The translations under genes and the position numbers were made by a program. Shown one piece after another: positions 6,115 through 14,156 of a DNA stretch of 18,102 nt; within the stretch, counting starts at the first letter, position 1, and each line of letters begins with the position of its first letter. The stretch comes from Clostridium sp. (GTDB taxonomy: Bacteria; Bacillota; Clostridia; Lachnospirales; Lachnospiraceae). The notes below the pieces were generated by a model. It was not told the DNA's origin. It worked only from the letters and a program-made list of their open reading frames with translations, and did no database searches. The stretch spans positions 1 through 18,102 of the forward strand of contig JAEDOC010000026.1 of NCBI GenBank assembly GCA_016302185.1. The letters are read 5' to 3'.

Positions 6115-7929
6115 ATGGCAGCAGTTGACCAGAGCAAAATCAGAAATTTCTGTATCATCGCCCATATAGACCACGGCAAGTCCACACTTGCGGATCGAAT
6201 TATAGAGAAGACCGGACTTTTGACCAGCCGGGAGATGCAGGAGCAGGTCCTGGATAATATGGATCTGGAACGGGAGCGGGGAATTACCATCAAGGCGCAG
6301 GCAGTCCGAACCATATATAAAGCGAAGGATGGAGAGGAGTATATCTTTAACCTGATCGATACTCCCGGCCACGTGGATTTTAACTATGAGGTATCCCGAA
6401 GTCTGGCGGCCTGTGACGGCGCCATTCTGGTGGTGGATGCGGCCCAGGGCATCGAGGCCCAGACCCTGGCCAATGTATATCTGGCATTGGACCACGATCT
6501 GGATGTCTTTCCTGTATTGAATAAGATTGATCTTCCCAGTGCAGAACCGGATCGGGTGGCGGCGGAGATTGAGGATGTAATCGGAATCGAGGCAGCGGAT
6601 GCCCCACGGATTTCGGCGAAAACCGGTTTGAATGTGGATGAGGTGCTGGAGGAGATCGTGCACCGGATTCCGGCGCCCAAGGGAGATCCGAACGCACCGC
6701 TGCAGGCACTGATTTTCGATTCTCTGTATGATTCCTACAAGGGAGTGATCGTATTCTGCCGCGTCAAGAACGGAACCATCCGCAAGGGTTCCCAGGTAAA
6801 GATGATGGCGACCGGAGCTACTGCGGACGTGGTAGAGGTGGGATACTTCGGCGCCGGGCAGTTTATCCCCTGTGAGGAGCTACCGGCCGGTATGGTTGGC
6901 TATATGACAGCCAGTATCAAGAATGTACGTGATACCCGTGTGGGTGATACAATCACCGATCGGGACAATCCCTGTGAAGCGCCGCTTCCGGGCTATAAAA
7001 AGGTAACACCGATGGTGTACTGCGGCCTCTATCCGGCGGACGGAGCCAAGTATCCGGATCTGCGGGATGCATTGGAGAAGCTTCAGCTGAATGATGCGTC
7101 CCTGTTCTTTGAGCCGGAGACCTCCATTGCGTTGGGGTTTGGCTTCCGCTGCGGTTTCCTGGGTTTGCTGCACTTAGATATCATCGAGGAGCGTCTGGAG
7201 CGGGAATACAATCTGGATTTGGTGACCACAGCGCCGGGCGTTGTCTACCGGGTGCATAAGACCAACGGCGAGATGATTGAACTGACGAACCCCTCCAACC
7301 TTCCGGATCCGTCGGAGATTGAATATATGGAGGAGCCGATCGTGTCGGCGGAGATCATGGTGACCACGGAATTTGTGGGTGCCATTATGACGCTGTGTCA
7401 GGAGCGCCGCGGTGTGTACCTGGGGATGGAGTATATTGAGACCAGCCGTGCGCTGTTAAAATATGAGCTCCCGCTGAATGAGATCATTTATGATTTCTTT
7501 GATGCGTTAAAATCCCGTTCCCGCGGCTATGCGTCCTTCGATTATGAGCTGAAGGGCTATGAGCGGTCGAATCTGGTGAAGCTGGATATTCTGGTGAACC
7601 GGGAAGAGGTGGACGCTCTCTCCTTTATCGTATTTGAGGGTTCTGCCTATGAGAGAGGCAGAAAGATGTGCGAGAAGTTAAAAGAAGAGATTCCGCGCCA
7701 TTTATTCGAGATTCCGATCCAGGCAGCCGTGGGCGGCAAGATCATCGCCCGGGAGACTGTGAAAGCGATGCGCAAGGATGTCCTGGCGAAGTGCTACGGC
7801 GGTGATATCTCAAGAAAGAGAAAGCTTCTGGAGAAGCAGAAGGAAGGAAAGAAGCGGATGCGTCAGATAGGTAACGTGGAGATTCCGCAGAAGGCCTTCA
7901 TGAGCGTCCTGAAGCTGGATGAAGAATAG
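6115..7929 (+). CDS. lepA: Elongation factor 4 (ribosomal back-translocase GTPase)
   Basis: LepA/EF4 is a translational GTPase that binds the ribosome and acts on stalled or newly assembling complexes. The 604 residues match the usual length (about 600). GTPase motifs are AHIDHGKST (16-24), RGITIK (55-60), DTPGH (82-86) and NKIDL (136-140). The LepA-specific C-terminal domain is visible with FEIPIQAAVGGKIIARETVKAMRKDVLAKCYGGD-type sequence (split here as FEIPIQAAVGG, then KAMRKDVLAKCYGGD), ending in GNVEIPQKAFMSVLKLDEE. The start ATG follows GTGAGGAAAAAAG. It is the first gene of the long plus-strand run, 24 bases ahead of hemW. Confidence 0.98.
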   Translation: MAAVDQSKIRNFCIIAHIDHGKSTLADRIIEKTGLLTSREMQEQVLDNMDLERERGITIKAQAVRTIYKAKDGEEYIFNLIDTPGHVDFNYEVSRSLAACDGAILVVDAAQGIEAQTLANVYLALDHDLDVFPVLNKIDLPSAEPDRVAAEIEDVIGIEAADAPRISAKTGLNVDEVLEEIVHRIPAPKGDPNAPLQALIFDSLYDSYKGVIVFCRVKNGTIRKGSQVKMMATGATADVVEVGYFGAGQFIPCEELPAGMVGYMTASIKNVRDTRVGDTITDRDNPCEAPLPGYKKVTPMVYCGLYPADGAKYPDLRDALEKLQLNDASLFFEPETSIALGFGFRCGFLGLLHLDIIEERLEREYNLDLVTTAPGVVYRVHKTNGEMIELTNPSNLPDPSEIEYMEEPIVSAEIMVTTEFVGAIMTLCQERRGVYLGMEYIETSRALLKYELPLNEIIYDFFDALKSRSRGYASFDYELKGYERSNLVKLDILVNREEVDALSFIVFEGSAYERGRKMCEKLKEEIPRHLFEIPIQAAVGGKIIARETVKAMRKDVLAKCYGGDISRKRKLLEKQKEGKKRMRQIGNVEIPQKAFMSVLKLDEE

Positions 7930-7957
7930 AAGAATAGGGATGGAAGAATAGAGATGG
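7930..7957 (+). repeat. 14-bp tandem duplication across the hemW start
   Basis: AAGAATAGGGATGG (7930-7943) is followed immediately by AAGAATAGAGATGG (7944-7957), differing at one base. The 8-mer AAGAATAG also occurs just before (7922-7929), containing the lepA stop. The second copy supplies the hemW start codon. The first creates a three-codon frame (ATG GAA GAA TAG, 7940-7951) ending two bases before it. Confidence 0.8.
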
Positions 7958-9177
7958 AGCTGTATCTTCATATTCCGTTTTGTGTAAGAAAATGTCTGTA
8001 CTGTGATTTTTTATCCTTTCCGGCGGATGAGGATCTGCGCCGGCGGTATGTGGAACAGCTGGCTGCGGAAATCCGAAGCTGCGGAAAACGGTTCCGGCAA
8101 AAGAAGCTTTCGTCAGAAGTAAGCTCTGTGTTTTTCGGAGGAGGGACACCGTCTCTTCTTACCCCGGATCAGATTTCAATGCTGATGGAGGCGGTTCGGG
8201 AAAGCTTTCTGCTGCTGCCGGAGGCGGAGATTACCATCGAAGCCAATCCCGGTGCCTTTGATGAGACGCGGGTGAAACGGTGGCGGGAGGAGGGAATCAA
8301 CCGATTAAGTCTGGGACTGCAGTCTTCCAAACGGGAGGAGCTGGCCTGCCTTGGTCGGATTCACAGCTTTGCGGATTTTTTGGCGAGCTTTCGTCTGGCC
8401 AGAGAAGCCGGGTTTGACAATATCAATGTGGATGTGATGTCCGCTCTGCCGGGACAGACTCCGGAAAGCTTTCGCCAGACCTTAGAGGCGGTCGCCGGGC
8501 TTTCGCCGGAACATATCTCCGCCTACAGCCTGATCATTGAGGAGGGAACGCCCTTTTATCAGTGGTACGGGGAAACCATTTCTGCGGACGCAGAGTCGGA
8601 TTCGGAACCTGCGGTGGAGAGTTCTGCCGAGGAAATGGCCCATGCGCCCCTTCCCGGGGAGGAGGCAGACCGGCAGATGTATCATGAGACGAAGCGCTGC
8701 CTGGCTGATTATGGGTTTTACCGCTATGAGATTTCCAACTATGCGAAGCCGGGCCGGGAATGCCGTCACAACATCGGTTACTGGGATGGCACAGACTACC
8801 TGGGGCTGGGACTGGGAGCCGCATCCCTGGTGGATGGGGATCGCTTCACGGTGACCCGATCTCTGGAGGAGTATCTTGCCTTTACGCCCGAAGAACTTGC
8901 AGACGGAGCGCAGTACCGGGAGCGGGAGGTTTTGACGCAGAAGGATCGGATGGAGGAATTTATGTTTCTGGGCCTGCGGCTGACCGCCGGAGTATCCGCA
9001 GCAGAGTTTGAGCGTCGTTTCGGAACACGTCTGGAATCGGTGTACGGCGAGGTGCTCTGTCGTCTGGAAGAGGAAGGACTGCTGGTGATGGAAGGACGGG
9101 ACGAGAAGCGGAGCTACCGTCTCACAGAGTTCGGACTGGATGTCAGCAATTATGCGCTGGCAGAATTCTTACTGTAA
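7954..9177 (+). CDS. hemW: Radical SAM heme chaperone HemW
   Basis: HemW is a radical SAM protein that binds heme and delivers it to target proteins. It is often misnamed oxygen-independent coproporphyrinogen III oxidase. The 407 residues open with MELYLHIPFCVRKCLYCDF. The CxxxCxxC cluster ligands are Cys10, Cys14 and Cys17, followed by Phe19, where true HemN has a further cysteine; this supports HemW. Other family motifs are FFGGGTPSLL (60-69), IEANPG (95-100), NRLSLGLQS (116-124), YRYEISNYAKPG (256-267) and the HemW-typical HNIGYWDGTDYLGLGLGAASL region (272-292). An acidic low-complexity insertion at about 208-237 (rich in Asp, Glu, Ser) lies between the barrel and the YHETK segment and is longer than usual. 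The start lacks a clear GGAGG site, so coupling to lepA is likely. Confidence 0.93.
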   Translation: MELYLHIPFCVRKCLYCDFLSFPADEDLRRRYVEQLAAEIRSCGKRFRQKKLSSEVSSVFFGGGTPSLLTPDQISMLMEAVRESFLLLPEAEITIEANPGAFDETRVKRWREEGINRLSLGLQSSKREELACLGRIHSFADFLASFRLAREAGFDNINVDVMSALPGQTPESFRQTLEAVAGLSPEHISAYSLIIEEGTPFYQWYGETISADAESDSEPAVESSAEEMAHAPLPGEEADRQMYHETKRCLADYGFYRYEISNYAKPGRECRHNIGYWDGTDYLGLGLGAASLVDGDRFTVTRSLEEYLAFTPEELADGAQYREREVLTQKDRMEEFMFLGLRLTAGVSAAEFERRFGTRLESVYGEVLCRLEEEGLLVMEGRDEKRSYRLTEFGLDVSNYALAEFLL

Positions 9178-9192
9178 TTTGGAGGAACTGAT

Positions 9193-9954
9193 GTGATAGA
9201 AGTAACGTTAACCCAATATTTGATTGTCTGTCCGCTGGTATTTTTAGCCGGCTTTCTGGATTCCATCGCCGGCGGAGGCGGTCTGATTTCCCTTCCGGCC
9301 TATCTGATAGCCGGGATTCCGCCTCACATGGCGCTGGGAACCAATAAGCTGGGATCGGTGATGGGAACCTCCATGGCCACCTGGCGGTTTGCGAAGAATG
9401 GCTTTATTCAGTTAAAAAAGGTTGTCTGGTTTATTGTAGCGGCGTTGATTGGCTCCACCATCGGTTCAAACTTAACACTGCTGATGAGTGAGAAAATCGT
9501 GGAATATATGATGATTTTCGTGCTTCCCATTGTGGCGTTCTACGTTCTGCGCAATAAAAAAATGGGGGATGATTCCCAGGCTCATACGATTCCGGAACGG
9601 AAATCCTTTCTGATTGCGCTGGCTGCGGCCTTTGTGATCGGCGTGTACGACGGTTTCTACGGTCCTGGAACGGGGACCTTCCTGATTCTGATTCTGACCG
9701 GGGCGGCCAAGTATACAATGAAGGAGGCGGCCGGCACCACAAAAGCCATCAACCTGTCCTCCAATCTGGCGGCGATTGTCACCTTCATTATCAATGGTAA
9801 AGTCGTATATCCTTTAGGACTGGCAGCGGGCATCTGCTGTATTCTGGGCAATTATATCGGTTCCGGCATGGTGCTGTCCAACGGACAGAAGATTGTGCGC
9901 CCCATGGTACTGGTGGTGCTGGTGATCCTGTTTGTGAAGATTCTGTTTGGATAG
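9193..9954 (+). CDS. TSUP (TauE/SafE) family membrane permease
   Basis: A 253-residue polytopic membrane protein of the TauE/SafE (TSUP) family, whose characterised members move sulfite, sulfoacetate, taurine-derived anions or other organic anions. The N-terminal signature FLDSIAGGGGLISLPAYL (21-38), then ALGTNKLGSVMGT (47-59), and the repeat counterpart GVYDGFYGPGTGTFLIL in the second half are diagnostic. About eight hydrophobic segments are present. The start is GTG at 9193, since GGAGG lies eight bases upstream and the overlapping ATG at 9191 is followed at once by a stop (ATGTGA). It lies 15 bases after hemW and 47 before prmA, in the slot where hrcA-grpE-dnaK-dnaJ often sit in Bacillota. 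The substrate is not predictable; a sulfur anion is a guess from the desulfurase and thiI downstream. Confidence 0.88.
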   Translation: MIEVTLTQYLIVCPLVFLAGFLDSIAGGGGLISLPAYLIAGIPPHMALGTNKLGSVMGTSMATWRFAKNGFIQLKKVVWFIVAALIGSTIGSNLTLLMSEKIVEYMMIFVLPIVAFYVLRNKKMGDDSQAHTIPERKSFLIALAAAFVIGVYDGFYGPGTGTFLILILTGAAKYTMKEAAGTTKAINLSSNLAAIVTFIINGKVVYPLGLAAGICCILGNYIGSGMVLSNGQKIVRPMVLVVLVILFVKILFG

Positions 9955-10001
9955 ATTGGAAAATAGAAATCAGTGATTTGTGAGAAAAGGAGTTTTGACA
10001 G

Positions 10002-10958
10002 ATGAAATGGAAAAAATATACTCTGACCACGACAACAGAGGCGGTGGATCTGATCAGCAGTGCCTTTGATGAGATTGGAATTGAGGGAATTGAGATTGAG
10101 GACAATGTTCCTTTGACGGAAAAAGAGACCAAGGGCATGTTTATTGATATTCTGCCGGAGCTGCCGCCGGATGAAGGTGTGGCGAAGGTCAGCTTTTATC
10201 TGGACGAGAAGGATGATATTGAAGGCATGCTAAAGAAGGTGGATGAGGCTCTGGAGGAGCTTCGGATGTTTACGGATCTGGGTGCCTGTACCATTGAGGA
10301 GTCGGAGACAGAGGACAAGGACTGGATCAACAACTGGAAGCAGTATTTTAAGCCCTTCACTGTGGATGATATCTTAATCAAGCCCACCTGGGAGACGATA
10401 CCGGAGGAGCATAAGGACAAGCTGCTGATTCAGATCGATCCGGGAACGGCCTTTGGAACCGGCATGCACGAGACAACACAGCTTTGTATCCGTCAGTTGA
10501 GGAAATACGTAACCGAAACATCAAAGGTTCTGGATGTGGGAACCGGAAGCGGTATTCTGGGGATCACGGCTTTAAAGCTGGGCGCCAAAGAGGTGTTCGG
10601 TACGGATCTGGATGAGAATGCCATCGTGGCTGTTGGGGAAAACCTGGAGGCAAACGATATTTCCACAGAGAAATTTAAGGTTCTGCAGGGCAATATCATT
10701 GATGACAAAGCAGTCCAGGATGCAGTTGGCTACGAGTGCTATGATGTGGCGGTGGCCAATATTTTAGCGGATGTGATTATCCTGCTGCAGAAGGAGATTC
10801 CGGTTCACATCAAAAAGGGCGGCATCTTCATCACCTCTGGAATTATCAATATGAAAGAAGAGGCAGTGAAGGAGGCCTTTGCGGCCAACGATGCCTTTGA
10901 AGTGATTGAGATCACCCATCAGGGTGAGTGGGTTTCCGTGACCGCGCGGAAGAAGTAA
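10002..10958 (+). CDS. prmA: Ribosomal protein L11 methyltransferase
   Basis: PrmA uses S-adenosylmethionine to trimethylate lysines and the N-terminus of ribosomal protein L11. The 318 residues match the family (about 290-315). An N-terminal substrate-recognition domain (1-110) leads to the conserved WKQYFKPF segment (112-119), DPGTAFGTGMHETTQ (146-160) and the SAM-binding motif VLDVGTGSGILGITALKLGA (176-195). An acidic end of the second strand (TDLDENAI) follows, then the VANILADVI motif (251-259), the PrmA equivalent of the catalytic NPPY-type loop. The ATG follows AAAAGGAG. It is 16 bases ahead of rsmE, the conserved partner in most Bacillota. Confidence 0.97.
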   Translation: MKWKKYTLTTTTEAVDLISSAFDEIGIEGIEIEDNVPLTEKETKGMFIDILPELPPDEGVAKVSFYLDEKDDIEGMLKKVDEALEELRMFTDLGACTIEESETEDKDWINNWKQYFKPFTVDDILIKPTWETIPEEHKDKLLIQIDPGTAFGTGMHETTQLCIRQLRKYVTETSKVLDVGTGSGILGITALKLGAKEVFGTDLDENAIVAVGENLEANDISTEKFKVLQGNIIDDKAVQDAVGYECYDVAVANILADVIILLQKEIPVHIKKGGIFITSGIINMKEEAVKEAFAANDAFEVIEITHQGEWVSVTARKK

Positions 10959-10974
10959 AAAGGATGAAACAATT

Positions 10975-11712
10975 ATGTACCATTTTTTTGTGGAGCAGGA
11001 ACAGATAGGCCCGGAGACGGTGATCGTCACGGGAAGTGATGTGAATCATATCAAAAATGTTCTCCGAATGAAGCCGGGCGAGGAGGTTCTGATCAGCAGC
11101 CGGGATGGCGGCGATTACCTCTGCCGGGTGGCGGAGCTTGACGCAGATACGGTGCGGATGGAGATTCTGTACGCGAGGGAGAGCAGCATGGAGCTGCCGG
11201 CCCGGATCCATCTGTTTCAGGGCCTTCCCAAGAGCGACAAGCTGGAGCTGATTATCCAGAAGGCCGTGGAGCTGGGCGCCTACCGGATCGTTCCGGTGGA
11301 GACGAAGTTTACAGTGGTTCGTCTGGATCAAAAGAAGGAAGAGGCAAAGAAAAAACGATGGAATGCCATCGCGGAGAGTGCGGCCAAGCAGTCCAAGCGC
11401 AGCCGTATCCCCGAGGTGACCGGCGTGGTTTCCTTGGAGGAAGCCATCAAAGAAGCGTCAGGTTATGACTTAAAGCTGATTCCCTACGAGTGTGCGGATG
11501 GGATTGCAGCCACCAGAGAACAGATCGGGAAGGCGGAGCCGGGCATGGATATCGCAGTTTTTATCGGCCCGGAAGGCGGCTTTGCCGAAGAAGAGATTGC
11601 GAAAGCGGGCGCGGCGGGAATTCTTCCTGTGACGCTGGGAAAACGGATTCTGAGGACGGAGACGGCGGGACTCTGTATTTTGTCGGCTCTGATGCTTCAG
11701 TTGGAGGAGTAG
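10975..11712 (+). CDS. rsmE: 16S rRNA (uracil-1498-N3)-methyltransferase
   Basis: RsmE methylates N3 of U1498 in helix 44 of 16S rRNA, near the decoding centre. The 245-residue protein is of normal length. It has an N-terminal PUA-like domain (MYHFFVE ... HIKNVLRMKPGEEV) and a C-terminal SPOUT (knotted) methyltransferase domain. The SPOUT signatures are KSDKLELIIQKAVELGA (86-102), AAKQSKRSRIPEV (136-148), FIGPEGGF (196-203) and LGKRILRTETA (221-231), which form the SAM-binding knot. The start has AAAAGGATG upstream. It follows prmA by 16 bases and precedes the cysteine desulfurase by 7, whose ribosome binding site lies in its last codons. Confidence 0.97.
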   Translation: MYHFFVEQEQIGPETVIVTGSDVNHIKNVLRMKPGEEVLISSRDGGDYLCRVAELDADTVRMEILYARESSMELPARIHLFQGLPKSDKLELIIQKAVELGAYRIVPVETKFTVVRLDQKKEEAKKKRWNAIAESAAKQSKRSRIPEVTGVVSLEEAIKEASGYDLKLIPYECADGIAATREQIGKAEPGMDIAVFIGPEGGFAEEEIAKAGAAGILPVTLGKRILRTETAGLCILSALMLQLEE

Positions 11713-11719
11713 AAAAAAC

Positions 11720-12874
11720 ATGGAAGCATATTTTGACAATTCAGCCACCACAAAAGTGTTTGATTGTGTAAAGGATGCCGTGGTTTCTGCCATGTGTGTG
11801 GATTACGGCAATCCGGCGGCCAGACACAGAAAGGGTGTGGAGGCGGAGAATATTATTAAAGAAGCAAGAAAAGAAGTGGCCAAATCTTTAAAGGTTCAGG
11901 AAAAGGAGATTCTCTTTACCTCCGGCGGCACCGAGTCCAACAACACGGCGCTGATCGGAACGGCTCTGGCCAATAAGCGTGCCGGCATGCATCTCGTCAC
12001 CACGGCCATTGAGCACCCATCCATTTACAATACCATGGCCTTTTTACAGGAGATGGGGTTTGAGATCACGTATCTTCCGGTGGATTCTTACGGGCGGATC
12101 TCCCTGACGGAGCTGGAAGAGGCGGTGCGGGAGGATACCATTCTTGTTTCGGTAATGTATGTGAATAATGAGATCGGCTCGGTGGAGCCGGTGGAGGAGA
12201 TTTCGAAGATCGTCAAAAAGAAAAACCCGAAGACAATCTTCCATGTGGATGCGATTCAGGCCTACGGCAAATACCAGATTCGCCCGAAGAAGCAGGGAAT
12301 CGATCTTCTGTCCGTCAGCGGCCACAAGATCCACGGGCCCAAGGGTGTCGGCTTCTTATATATTGATGAGAAGGTGAAGATCCGCCCGCTGATCTACGGC
12401 GGCGGCCAGCAGAAGGGCATGCGCTCCGGTACGGAGAATGTACCGGGCTGCGCCGGTCTGGGGGCAGCGGTAAAAACCGTTTATACCAATCATGAGGAAA
12501 AGATTGACAAGCTCTACGGTCTGCGGGAGCGGTTGATTGCGGGACTGAAAACCATCGACGGTGTGACCATCAACGGCTTCGAGGATCGTCGCAATGCACC
12601 GCAGATCGTCAGTGCCAGCTTTGAGGGCGTCCGCAGTGAGGTGCTGCTCCACGCGCTGGAGGATAAGGGCATTTACGTGTCCTCCGGTTCGGCCTGCTCC
12701 TCCCATCATCCGGGAGTCAGCGGTGCGCTGAAGGGAATCGGGGTGAAGAAGGAGCTGCTGGATTCCACCCTGCGGTTCAGCTTCGGCCTCTTTAATACGC
12801 CGGAGGAAGTGGACTATGCGGTGGAGACCTTAAAGGAGCTTTTGCCCATGCTGCGCCGGTACCGTGCCAGATAA
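11720..12874 (+). CDS. NifS/IscS-type cysteine desulfurase, partner of ThiI
   Basis: A pyridoxal-phosphate enzyme that takes sulfur from L-cysteine as a protein persulfide and passes it to an acceptor. The 384 residues show the N-terminal YFDNSATT (4-11), TSGGTESNN (67-75), IEHPS (97-101), HVDAIQAYGK with the cofactor-binding Asp177, SVSGHKIHGPKG with the PLP lysine at 203, RSGTEN (235-240) and the flexible active-site loop SSGSACSSHHPGVS with catalytic Cys326. It lies 32 bases upstream of thiI, the same pairing as nifZ-thiI in B. subtilis, so its main job is likely sulfur supply for tRNA 4-thiouridine. A role in iron-sulfur cluster assembly or thiamine synthesis is less likely but possible. 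GGAGGAG of the start region overlaps the end of rsmE. Confidence 0.93.
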   Translation: MEAYFDNSATTKVFDCVKDAVVSAMCVDYGNPAARHRKGVEAENIIKEARKEVAKSLKVQEKEILFTSGGTESNNTALIGTALANKRAGMHLVTTAIEHPSIYNTMAFLQEMGFEITYLPVDSYGRISLTELEEAVREDTILVSVMYVNNEIGSVEPVEEISKIVKKKNPKTIFHVDAIQAYGKYQIRPKKQGIDLLSVSGHKIHGPKGVGFLYIDEKVKIRPLIYGGGQQKGMRSGTENVPGCAGLGAAVKTVYTNHEEKIDKLYGLRERLIAGLKTIDGVTINGFEDRRNAPQIVSASFEGVRSEVLLHALEDKGIYVSSGSACSSHHPGVSGALKGIGVKKELLDSTLRFSFGLFNTPEEVDYAVETLKELLPMLRRYRAR

Positions 12875-12906
12875 GCGGTGCTTTTGCGAGAGAGAAGGAG
12901 AATACA

Positions 12907-14085
12907 ATGGTTCAGACATTTTTGATTAAATACGCCGAGATCGGTGTAAAGGGAAAAAACAGATATTTATTTGAGGATGCCCTGGTATCCCATCTTCACC
13001 ATGCATTAAAGCCGCTGGACGGTAAGTTCACCGTGACCAAGGAGCAGGGAAGAATCTATGCTACCGCCGGCGCGGAGTATGATTATGATGAGGTGGTGGA
13101 GGCCATGCAGCGGGTCTTCGGTGTGGCTGCCATCTGTCCCATGGTTCGCGAGGAGGATAAGGGCTTTGAAGAGCTGAAGGGACAGGTACTTCGCTACATT
13201 GACGAGACGTACCCGGACAAGCATTTTACCTTTAAGGTGAGCACCAAACGGGCCAATAAGCAGTATCCCATGACCTCCGAGGAGGTAAGCCGGGAACTGG
13301 GCCATGAGATTTTAGAGCGTTTTCCGGAGACAAAGGTGGATGTGCACAATCCGGAGGTGCTTCTGACGGTGGAGATCCGTCCCAAGGGGATCAACTTATA
13401 TTCGGTAGTGATTCCGGGACCGGGCGGCATGCCGGTGGGAACCAACGGAAGAGCCATGCTGCTCTTATCCGGCGGTATCGACAGCCCGGTGGCCGGCTAT
13501 ATGATTGCAAAGCGCGGTGTGACCATTGAGGCAACCTATTTCCATGCGCCGCCCTACACCAGCGATCGGGCAAAGCAGAAGGTGGTGGATCTGGCGCGGC
13601 TGGTGTCCCGTTATTCCGGCCCCATCAAGCTGCATGTGGTGAATTTTACCGATATTCAGCTTTATATCTACGATAAGTGTCCCCATGAGGAGCTGACCAT
13701 CATCATGCGCCGTTACATGATGAAGATTGCCGAGGAGATTGCAAAGAAGGAGAACTGCCAGGCATTAATTACCGGTGAGAGCATAGGTCAGGTAGCATCC
13801 CAGACGGTTCACTCTCTGGCCTGCACCAACGCAGTCTGCACGCTGCCGGTCTTCCGTCCGGTCATTGCCTTCGATAAGCAGGATATTGTGGATATTTCCA
13901 TGAAAATCGGAACCTATGAGACCTCCATCGAGCCCTACGAGGACTGCTGTACTATCTTTGTGGCCAAGCATCCGGTAACCAAGCCGAATCTGGAGATCAT
14001 TGAGCGTTCTGAGAAGAATCTGACGGAGAAGATCGATGAGATGGTAAAGGAAGCTATCGATACGGCAGAAGTGATCTGGTGCTAG
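12907..14085 (+). CDS. thiI: tRNA 4-thiouridine synthase
   Basis: ThiI adenylates U8 of tRNA and replaces its oxygen with sulfur to give 4-thiouridine, a near-UV sensor. It can also serve thiamine thiazole synthesis. The 392-residue protein has an N-terminal ferredoxin-like/THUMP RNA-binding region (about 1-168) with KYAEIGVKGKNR (8-19) and VSTKRANKQYP (111-121). The ATP-binding PP-loop domain follows, with LLLSGGIDSPVAGYM (185-199), and then LITGESIGQVASQT (287-300). It ends shortly after EDCCTIFVAKHPVTKP (345-360) and has no C-terminal rhodanese domain, as in the Bacillus-type enzyme. It therefore must take sulfur directly from a desulfurase, consistent with the gene just upstream. The ATG follows GAGAAGGAG. 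A hairpin terminator follows 12 bases past the stop. Confidence 0.97.
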   Translation: MVQTFLIKYAEIGVKGKNRYLFEDALVSHLHHALKPLDGKFTVTKEQGRIYATAGAEYDYDEVVEAMQRVFGVAAICPMVREEDKGFEELKGQVLRYIDETYPDKHFTFKVSTKRANKQYPMTSEEVSRELGHEILERFPETKVDVHNPEVLLTVEIRPKGINLYSVVIPGPGGMPVGTNGRAMLLLSGGIDSPVAGYMIAKRGVTIEATYFHAPPYTSDRAKQKVVDLARLVSRYSGPIKLHVVNFTDIQLYIYDKCPHEELTIIMRRYMMKIAEEIAKKENCQALITGESIGQVASQTVHSLACTNAVCTLPVFRPVIAFDKQDIVDISMKIGTYETSIEPYEDCCTIFVAKHPVTKPNLEIIERSEKNLTEKIDEMVKEAIDTAEVIWC

Positions 14086-14097
14086 TACAGGAAAAGA

Positions 14098-14133
14098 AAA
14101 AAGAACCGCTTTCTTCGGCGGTTCTTTCTTTTC
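14098..14133. terminator. Bidirectional terminator between thiI and the HPr-like gene
   Basis: AGAACCGC (14102-14109) pairs with GCGGTTCT (14118-14125), extended by A-T pairs, with an 8-base loop. Plus-strand reading gives TTCTTTTC after the stem. Minus-strand reading gives TTTTTTCTTTTCC. Both convergent genes can therefore be terminated here. Confidence 0.85.
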
Positions 14134-14156
14134 TCAAAGGTATGCTTATAGAACGA

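Noticed and set aside
5932..6663. Long minus-strand frame (268 codons) opposite lepA
   Set aside because: Antisense to the strongly conserved lepA GTPase domain; composition is that of a shadow frame and it has no ribosome binding site.
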